Below are positions 58,444 through 64,000 of a DNA stretch of 64,000 nt, one piece after another. The translations under genes and the position numbers were made by a program. The notes under the pieces were generated by a model. That model was not told where the DNA came from. It made no database searches and saw only the letters and a list, made by a program, of their open reading frames with translations. The stretch is from Corynebacterium canis (GTDB lineage: Bacteria > Actinomycetota > Actinomycetes > Mycobacteriales > Mycobacteriaceae): contig NZ_CP047080.1 of assembly GCF_030408595.1 (NCBI RefSeq), positions 1,571,247-1,635,246 on the forward strand, given 5' to 3'. Each line of letters starts with the position of its first letter. The first letter of the stretch is position 1.

Positions 58444-58626
58444 GTGTGTTGGGGTGGTGTTGGATGGCGCTGGGTGATAAAAATATAGATTTTGCCCACC
58501 TGAAAATGTCTCCGTAGGAGCCCCGCTGAGCGCTCGAAGTTGACTACCCATGGTGAACTATGGCCGAATTCCATTAACCGCGCCATTTTGATATGGTCTG
58601 TTGTGTAATACCTATTGTTCCACCGG

Positions 58627-58788
58627 GAGTTGAACGGTGTCTACCGATATTTTTTACATCAAAATCCCGAAATCTGTGTAAAAAATATCGCGCCGGCGAC
58701 CCTGGGCGGCCCTGGATGATGAAAATTACACAGAATCCGCGATTCGTGTGTAAAAAATTTCATGCGGAGTGCGCAACCTATCGCTACG
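58627..58788. repeat. Dispersed hairpin repeat, copy 4
   Basis: Begins GAGTTGAACGGTGTCTACCG as copy 3 and has both hairpins. Hairpin A is the most perfect of the family: TTACACA and TGTGTAA arms extended by GAATC / GATTC around GCG, with one bulged C. The right end TAGCGATAGGTTGCGC overlaps the last codons of the DUF3097 gene and supplies its TAG stop (58784-58786). The 183 bases to its left (58444-58626) contain no gene. Confidence 0.88.
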
Positions 58789-59620
58789 AAAGGTCCTCTT
58801 TGGAGAGTTCGGGGACGGTGACAAAGTCCACGAGGCGTTCCACTGCGCCGATCAGGGTGGCGTCGAGGTCTCGGAAGGAGGTGACGGCGTTGTACACGCG
58901 ATTCCAGCCTTCCTTGGGATCGGACCAGCCGAGGCGCTGGCAGATTCCGGTCTTCCAATCTTCGTTTCGCGGGATTTCGGGCCAAGCGCGGAGGCCGAGA
59001 CGCTCGGGCTTTACGGCGGCCCAGATGTCGATAACGGGGTGGCCGGTCACCAAAACGTGGGGGCCAACGCTGGCAGTCAGGCGGGTTTCCTTGGATCCGG
59101 TGACCAAATGGTCGGCCAATACCCCGACGCGCCTGCCTTCGCCGGGCTGAAATTCGGCCAGACGTTCGGGAAGATTATCAAGGCCCTCGAGGTACTCCAC
59201 CACCACGCCTTCGACACGCAGATCGTGGCCCCAAACCTTTTCTACGATCGCGGCGTCATGGATGCCTTCCACCCAAATGCGGGAAGGCGCGGCGACTTTC
59301 GCCTCCAAGTTGGCCACTCGTTTCGAACCAGAATTGGAACGCTGAGGCGCTTGGCGGGCGACGTACCTGGTGAGGGTGATGGGGCGGCCGTCGATAAGAA
59401 ATGCGCCGGGGCGCAGCTTGAATAAGTGTTCGCTACCGCGGCGGTCTTCGAGGCGGACGAAATCCCCGTCATAGGTGCGCTCAAAGCCGGTGACAGCGCC
59501 GACATAGCCGGTGGCCTTGACCTCGACAACCAAGCCGGGCTGGGCGGGAACCTCGGGGAACTGCGGGCGGGCGTTGCGGGAATGACCGGCGAAAATGTCA
59601 CCTGCGTAGGGGTCTCTCAT
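58784..59620 (-). CDS. DUF3097 conserved actinobacterial protein
   Basis: 278 residues from ATG 59620. Family members are conserved in actinobacteria; the visible signature is RDPYAGDIFAGHSRNARPQFPEVPA at the N-terminus, then IWVEGIHDAAIVEKVWGHDLRVEGVVVEYLEGLD, which resembles a Toprim-type core, and VLVTGHPVIDIWAAVKPERLGL. A nucleic-acid role is suggested by that core but not established. The ATG is only 27 bases from the divergent start codon of the next gene. No ribosome site is present, so the mRNA is probably leaderless. The TAG stop lies in the dispersed repeat. Confidence 0.82.
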   Translation of the reverse strand: MRDPYAGDIFAGHSRNARPQFPEVPAQPGLVVEVKATGYVGAVTGFERTYDGDFVRLEDRRGSEHLFKLRPGAFLIDGRPITLTRYVARQAPQRSNSGSKRVANLEAKVAAPSRIWVEGIHDAAIVEKVWGHDLRVEGVVVEYLEGLDNLPERLAEFQPGEGRRVGVLADHLVTGSKETRLTASVGPHVLVTGHPVIDIWAAVKPERLGLRAWPEIPRNEDWKTGICQRLGWSDPKEGWNRVYNAVTSFRDLDATLIGAVERLVDFVTVPELSKEDLS

Positions 59621-59630
59621 GGAATAACAG

Positions 59631-59638
59631 CCTATACT
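59631..59638. promoter_or_regulatory. Overlapping bidirectional -10 element
   Basis: CCTATACT contains TATACT on the plus strand (59633-59638, 9 bases before ATG 59648) and TATAGG on the minus strand (59636-59631, 10 bases before ATG 59620). Both spacings suit leaderless transcripts from one near-symmetrical site. Confidence 0.5.
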
Positions 59639-59647
59639 GAATCGGTT

Positions 59648-60334
59648 ATGGATTTTCGTTCCCCCGTGTATTCGCCGCTGCAACACGCGGCAGTTTGGCT
59701 CGGCGGCTGGCTGCATGGTCACGTCGCCTTCGATGACCTTTCCGGAGCCTTTATCGAACTCTTTGGCGCCGCGCCGGATGTAGAACTAGTGCGCGAAATC
59801 CGGGCGGTGGCGCCGAGCGAAGGGCCCGCGTTACGGCTGGCGCTTTCGGGGCCTGGGGACCCCACTGGGCTCGTCGAAAAGGAGGCGCTCCTGGTGGGCA
59901 ATGTAGCATTATCGCCGGTCACGGACGAAACGGGCGTGGCCACGGCGTGGAATTGGCGCGAACACTCGGGGCCGCTCTCGCTGCCTTACTACTCCCCCGG
60001 CGAGGCGGAATCTGCGCTTTCGGAAGCGACTCGTGAAGCCGCACTGATGATCGAACGCTCGGGCGTGCGCATACCCGTCGGCCGAGGTAATCCACGGCAG
60101 CTGGTGCGTTCATTGAGCGATCATTACGATGTGCCCGGCTTGCCTGCCAGTACCCCGCGGCGCGCCGTGAAGCTCTTTGCGCGGGCGGACTCCGTGGCGG
60201 CCATCGTCGAGGCCGTGCACAATCGCCTAGGCGATCACACTTTCGATCCGCAGCTGATCGGGCTGTGTCGGCACATTCGCCGCGCCCGCATAGCCGGCGT
60301 TGATTACACCCTTAGTGAATTTTCACGGGCCTAG
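59648..60334 (+). CDS. Conserved hypothetical protein
   Basis: 228 residues, ATG at 59648, no ribosome site, probably leaderless. The sequence ([31 protein letters not shown] at the start, then a [22 protein letters not shown] middle and a helical end [20 protein letters not shown]) is not one I can assign to a functional family. It has no signal peptide or clear motif. It is divergent from the DUF3097 gene across 27 bases and convergent with the ferrochelatase gene, with a 23-base 3' overlap. Such tight packing suggests a conserved gene order. Confidence 0.75.
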   Translation: MDFRSPVYSPLQHAAVWLGGWLHGHVAFDDLSGAFIELFGAAPDVELVREIRAVAPSEGPALRLALSGPGDPTGLVEKEALLVGNVALSPVTDETGVATAWNWREHSGPLSLPYYSPGEAESALSEATREAALMIERSGVRIPVGRGNPRQLVRSLSDHYDVPGLPASTPRRAVKLFARADSVAAIVEAVHNRLGDHTFDPQLIGLCRHIRRARIAGVDYTLSEFSRA

Positions 60335-61391
60335 ACAGCGCGCCCGGCTTCGCGGAAACGCAACAATCCGAAGCGCACGGAGCGCCGTTCACGGTGCAGC
60401 CGCGGGATGGTTCCTCCCCGAGCCGCCGAGCCGGGGCTCCGCTAATATGTTCGCGAACCAGCTCTACGACCATTTGAGCGAATTCGGGGGTTGGGCCTGC
60501 GGTGCGGGTGCGTTCGATAGGCATGCGCAGGAGCTTGGCTTCCTCCGCCAATTCCGAATCCAGGTCCCAGACCACCTCGATATGGTCCGACACAAACCCG
60601 ATCGGGCACACGATCGCCGCCCGGACGCCGCATTTGTGCACATCAACGATGTGATCCACAATGTCCGGCTCCAGCCACGGCACGCGCGGATCGCCGGAGC
60701 GGGATTGCCACACCACATCCCAATGGTCGAAACCCGCCGCCTGGGCCACCAGCCGGGCCGCCTCCCGGACTTGCCGGGAGTACAGGTTTTCCTGGATCCC
60801 GGAGGCCATGTCCGCCACCAGCGGGATGGAGTGCGCGGTAAACACCAGCTGCGCATCGCGCCGCGCGTGCTTGGGCAGCTTGTTGCGGGATTCCATCACC
60901 GCGTCGGTCATGGCCGCGATATACAGCGGGTGATCGTAGAAGTGGCGCAGCTTGGTAAACGTGATTTCCGGCAGCCCCGCCTGCGAGACTGCCTCCCGCA
61001 TGTTCACAATATCCTCGTCATATTGCCTACAACCCGAATATCCGGCCCACGCCGATGTTGCGAACACGAGTGCGTTTCTCACGCCGTCTTTCGCCATTTG
61101 GATGGCCGTATCGCCCGCCATCGGGTGCCAGTTACGGTTAGCAAAATAGACTTTAAGCTTCACCTTTTGGGCGCGTAACTCTTGTTCCACGTTGTGAATG
61201 ATCTCGCGGTTAAGGTCATTCAAAGGGCTGACGCCTCCGAAGTGATGGTAGTGAACCTCCACCTCATCGAGGCGCTCAGGGGGGATACCGCGGCCGCGGG
61301 TGACGTTTTCCAAAAATGGGCGAACGTCTTCGTGTCCTTCCGGACCCCCAAATGAGAGGAGAACCAGAGCATCGTACGTAGCACTAGTCAT
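60312..61391 (-). CDS. cpfC: Ferrochelatase (coproporphyrin III ferrochelatase, CpfC type)
   Basis: 359 residues. Inserts Fe2+ into coproporphyrin III in the actinobacterial/firmicute heme pathway; older annotations call it HemH. Motifs: [20 protein letters not shown] at the start, [23 protein letters not shown] with the catalytic His, and [19 protein letters not shown]-terminal cysteine cluster (Cys332, Cys339, Cys343, Cys344) together with Cys121 is the kind of set that binds a 2Fe-2S cluster in actinobacterial enzymes, though exact ligands are not certain. It lies 24 bases downstream of the RipA-like hydrolase gene. Confidence 0.95.
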   Translation of the reverse strand: MTSATYDALVLLSFGGPEGHEDVRPFLENVTRGRGIPPERLDEVEVHYHHFGGVSPLNDLNREIIHNVEQELRAQKVKLKVYFANRNWHPMAGDTAIQMAKDGVRNALVFATSAWAGYSGCRQYDEDIVNMREAVSQAGLPEITFTKLRHFYDHPLYIAAMTDAVMESRNKLPKHARRDAQLVFTAHSIPLVADMASGIQENLYSRQVREAARLVAQAAGFDHWDVVWQSRSGDPRVPWLEPDIVDHIVDVHKCGVRAAIVCPIGFVSDHIEVVWDLDSELAEEAKLLRMPIERTRTAGPTPEFAQMVVELVREHISGAPARRLGEEPSRGCTVNGAPCASDCCVSAKPGALSRPVKIH

Positions 61392-61415
61392 GGCGCAAAG
61401 ATTACCCTGTGTAGC

Positions 61416-63068
61416 CTAAATCAGGCGAACCGCGTGGGGGCTCATGCCCGACCACCGCACTGGGGACACTTGCACTGCGGACCCGGACTGGGGGGCTTCT
61501 AACATGGTTCCATCACCTAAGTAAATCGCTACGTGGTGTTCAGCGTTTGGACCGTAAAAGATAAGGTCACCGCGTTCCATCGCACTGGGATCGATCTTCG
61601 TGCCGTAGTTGTATTGATACCCCGTGTAGTGCGGCAGCGAGATGCCCGCGCCGGCGAAGGCGTACAGCACGAGGCCGGAGCAGTCGAATCCGACTTTATT
61701 AAAATCTCCATACGAATCGGCTACGCCTCCATCACGGATGCCTTGCGTGGGTCCGCTCGCGTTTCCGCCGCCCCACGCGTAGGGGGTGCCGATTTGGGAC
61801 ATTCCGCGGCTGATCACCAGTTCGATTCTTTCGGCGCGTGACCCGCCGACGTCGACGCTCGCCGCCTGGCTCAGCGTTTGGTACGTGCCTTCGGTTTCGG
61901 AGGCGAAGGTGAGGGCATCGTCGGCGTCTTCGGTGGTGGGATACGGGCTGACGAGGGTTTGGTGGTCCGGCGTGTTTGCCTGGATTAGCGCCTCTGCCGC
62001 GAGTGCCGCTGCTGCGAGGGCGGCTTCTTCCAAGGCTTTCGCATCGATGGCTTGGGCTTGGTTTTGCGCCGCGAGTTGTTTGGCTTCTTCGGCTTCGGCG
62101 GCGGCTTGCTTGGCGCGCTCTTGGGCGGCTTGACGATCCGCAGCGGCCTGCGCAGCATCGGCCTCTTCCTGCGCCTTTTTAGCGTCCGCTTCTCGACGTC
62201 GCTGTTCCTCCGCCTGTGCCTCGGCTTGCCGTCGTGCTTCTTCCGCACGTGCCTCGGCGGCCTTTCGTTCCTCTTCGGCTTTGAGGAATTCTTGGTATTC
62301 GGCGCGTTGGCGTCCGAGATCTGCGGCATTGGCGCGGGCGATGGCGAGCCGTTGTTCGGCGTCGGTGCGGGCCGCGATCAATCCGGAACGTTCGGAATTT
62401 TTGGCGCGCAGCAGGCCGGTGTTGCGTTCGATGTCCCGTTCGGCTTGTAGCCGGGCTTCCTGGGCGGCGCTTTCCCGCTCCTCGGCTTGCCGACGCGCAA
62501 GTCTGAGCGAAGATTCCTCATTGGCGGTTTCGGTGCGGAGTTTCTCGAGGTGCGCGATGGCTCGGCGTTGCTTCTCGGCGCTCATTCGCAGATAGGTTTG
62601 CCTATCGAGGGCATCGTCCGTATTTGCGGTTCCGGCGGCCGCAGACACGCCGGGCGCGGTGGCGCCGCGGCGATATGCGGAACGTGAGATCTCATCGAGG
62701 ATTTCCTGAGCCGAGGCAAGCTCATTCTGAGTACCTTGCAGGCGATCTTTCGCCTGGCGGGTTTCCTGACGCGCCGTTTCCGCAGCGTTTTGCGCGTCGT
62801 GCAGGTCCACCACGGCCTTGTTCACGGCTTCCCGCAGGCCACCCATTTCGTTTTCTAGGCGGTTGACCTCGGCGTCGGCCTCGGAGATGGAGGTGATCAG
62901 GCGGGATACTTCGCCGTTATTGCTGGAAACTTGGCGGTCCGCCTCTGCTATTGCTGCATCATCGGGATTTCTAGGTTGCGCTACTGCCTGGGCACCGAGC
63001 GTCAAGCCGGAAGCACAGACCGCGGTAGCGACGATCTTGGTCGCAACATTATGGAAGCGACGATTCAC
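61416..63068 (-). CDS. RipA-like NlpC/P60 peptidoglycan hydrolase with coiled coil
   Basis: 550 residues, GTG start at 63068 with AAGGAG seven to twelve bases upstream. A signal peptide (about 1-32, ending AQAVAQ) precedes a long coiled coil (about 40-340, Ala/Arg/Glu/Gln-rich) that keeps the enzyme inhibited in relatives. The C-terminal NlpC/P60 domain (about 430-550) has catalytic Cys in VGFDCSGLVLYAF and His in EHHVAIYLGDG. It cleaves peptide stems during cell division. Order relative to the Rv1476-type gene upstream matches the mycobacterial Rv1476-RipA locus. The ferrochelatase gene follows in the same direction. Confidence 0.92.
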   Translation of the reverse strand: MNRRFHNVATKIVATAVCASGLTLGAQAVAQPRNPDDAAIAEADRQVSSNNGEVSRLITSISEADAEVNRLENEMGGLREAVNKAVVDLHDAQNAAETARQETRQAKDRLQGTQNELASAQEILDEISRSAYRRGATAPGVSAAAGTANTDDALDRQTYLRMSAEKQRRAIAHLEKLRTETANEESSLRLARRQAEERESAAQEARLQAERDIERNTGLLRAKNSERSGLIAARTDAEQRLAIARANAADLGRQRAEYQEFLKAEEERKAAEARAEEARRQAEAQAEEQRRREADAKKAQEEADAAQAAADRQAAQERAKQAAAEAEEAKQLAAQNQAQAIDAKALEEAALAAAALAAEALIQANTPDHQTLVSPYPTTEDADDALTFASETEGTYQTLSQAASVDVGGSRAERIELVISRGMSQIGTPYAWGGGNASGPTQGIRDGGVADSYGDFNKVGFDCSGLVLYAFAGAGISLPHYTGYQYNYGTKIDPSAMERGDLIFYGPNAEHHVAIYLGDGTMLEAPQSGSAVQVSPVRWSGMSPHAVRLI

Positions 63069-63278
63069 AGGCACTCCTTCTTGGCGCAGCTTGGACACAC
63101 ACACGAACCCCCGAACCGAATCCCTCACCCTGGTGCAAGCTTCCCCACATGACCGTACGCATCAAAGTGTTACATCTGATACTAGAATGACAGAATTCGA
63201 CTCGTGAGCTGATACGAGAACCATAAGTCACAACAGCCACTCAAAGATACTTTCGATCCGGGGGTAGACAAAAGTAAC

Positions 63279-63310
63279 GGCCAGCCCCAAGGTTGCGTGT
63301 GGGGCTGGCC
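63279..63310 (-). terminator. Terminator of the Rv1476-type gene
   Basis: Perfect 10 bp stem GGCCAGCCCC / GGGGCTGGCC with a 12-base loop. On the minus strand it is followed by GTTACTTTTG. It lies 106 bases past the stop codon at 63417 and before the RipA-like gene. The rest of 63069-63416 holds no gene; the RipA-like promoter is probably near 63100-63250. Confidence 0.75.
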
Positions 63311-63416
63311 TGCGCGGACGTCGATATGCATTTGTTATGTGAAACTTGTCACATTCCCCCATTTGGACGGCGCGGCATCGCCTACCGCGAAACGAGTTGT
63401 GAGAAACCCAAAGCCG

Positions 63417-63911
63417 TTAAGTCAATTCTTCACGCTTGACTGGGCGGAACGAAAGGGCCGCAAACACGGCCACGGCCACCACCGCTGCGAAGATCGCGGC
63501 ATTGACCCAACCCCAGGAAACGGGGTCCTGGCCGAGGGTTTCGGTAAGCCACCGAAAGCTGGCCACATAGTCGTTATCCTGGAAAATCACGATCTCCGCG
63601 GCCTCGATCTCGGCGCGGCTGTGCTCGTTGCTCACGATGGTTCCATAGACCGGGGTGCGCAATACCACCGTGTCCACGTCCGTCATGTTCAGCAATTCCT
63701 GAGCGATGTTCCGCATGTCTGTGGGCACCGCCGGCATTTCATCGAGGACCACGAAGGCGTAATCCCCACGCCCATTTTCAGCCGCCTCTTTGACCACCTC
63801 GTGGAGGTACCCCTCCAAATCGGGGTACTGTTCGCCGAGCTGGCCGACCGCCACAGAGTCGTCTTTTAAGTCCTCTGCCAGCCGTTGAAGATTCTCTTCC
63901 GAAGGGGTCAT
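63417..63911 (-). CDS. Rv1476-family membrane protein
   Basis: 164 residues from ATG 63911, which has AAGGA at a proper distance (an ATG at 63917 is too close to it). A cytoplasmic or extracytoplasmic alpha/beta domain (ENLQRLAEDLKDDSVAVGQ ... VLRTPVYGTIVSNEHSRAEIEAAEIVIFQ) is followed by one membrane helix near the C-terminus (WVNAAIFAAVVAVAVFAALSF) and a basic tail KREELT. Its place between the aconitase region and RipA is conserved in mycolic-acid bacteria. The function is unknown; a partner of the RipA-type hydrolase is a reasonable idea. Upstream bases 63912-64000 are only noncoding. Confidence 0.85.
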   Translation of the reverse strand: MTPSEENLQRLAEDLKDDSVAVGQLGEQYPDLEGYLHEVVKEAAENGRGDYAFVVLDEMPAVPTDMRNIAQELLNMTDVDTVVLRTPVYGTIVSNEHSRAEIEAAEIVIFQDNDYVASFRWLTETLGQDPVSWGWVNAAIFAAVVAVAVFAALSFRPVKREELT

Positions 63912-64000
63912 GGGCATCCTTGGGGGTACGGTACTTTTGAGAAAAGTGTCATCCGCTGCACACATCGCAACCCGACCACGGGGGTAGGAAGCTCGTATAC

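Noticed and set aside
57240-58517. 425-codon plus-strand frame across the TVP38-type and SatD-like genes
   Set aside because: Extremely Arg/His/Thr-rich translation overlapping two better-supported genes in another frame; a shadow.

Overview
The window is chromosomal DNA of a Corynebacterium-like actinobacterium. The evidence is the pupylation set (pup, pafA, pafB, pafC, dop, ARC) without 20S proteasome genes, an HtaA-domain heme/iron surface protein behind a DtxR-like operator, the mycothiol gene mshC, an actinobacterial-type ferrochelatase with a C-terminal cysteine cluster, a RipA-like NlpC/P60 hydrolase next to an Rv1476-type membrane protein, and the order metH/mshC/uppP. No phage, insertion sequence, CRISPR array or rRNA was seen. 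One tRNA-Leu(GAG) is present.

Layout. 1-12.3 kb: pafC-pafB-pafA-pup (minus strand) and, further right, dop-ARC-trmI-apeB (minus). The two halves are split by a plus-strand HtaA gene and a 0.7 kb block holding two near-identical 209 bp repeats. 12.6-16.4 kb: a compact SufC/SufB-like pair, a RecB-family nuclease with four Fe-S type cysteines, and a convergent AAA ATPase. 16.9-23.1 kb: a MacB/FtsX-type ABC module back to back with an ABC-ABC-histidine kinase-response regulator operon. 23.3-28.2 kb: dcu, aspA, hisG and an in-frame HAD-HisE fusion. 28.3-32.1 kb: small accessory genes (P-loop kinase, Imm1-like protein, Dyp peroxidase, small antitoxin-like protein, DUF222/HNH protein). 32.1-41.5 kb: metH, mshC, uppP, a degenerate aldo/keto reductase, a lipoprotein, pyrD. 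41.5-45.4 kb: a PEBP-family protein and two half-ABC exporters with complementary loss of ATPase motifs. 45.5-50.9 kb: tRNA-Leu, repeat elements, a DUF4956/VTC/Cthe_2159-type cassette and a zinc-knuckle SDR. 51-57 kb: CtaA-like protein, meaB, mutB, mutA (propionyl-CoA/methylmalonyl-CoA metabolism). 57-64 kb: TVP38-type membrane protein, SatD-like regulator, DUF3097 protein, ferrochelatase, RipA-like hydrolase.

Themes. Iron, heme and Fe-S functions recur (HtaA, SufCB, Fe-S nuclease, Dyp peroxidase, ferrochelatase, CtaA-like protein). A dispersed repeat family of about 150 bp, built from two related TTACAC...GTGTAA hairpins around a GC-rich spacer, occurs four times, each time between convergent transcription units and in two cases providing the stop codon of the neighbouring gene. 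The most unusual gene-level observations are the minimal SufCB pair beside an Fe-S nuclease, the HAD-HisE fusion, the ABC pair that can form only one competent ATP site, the split pup operon, and a 27 bp divergent intergenic space with an overlapping bidirectional -10 element.
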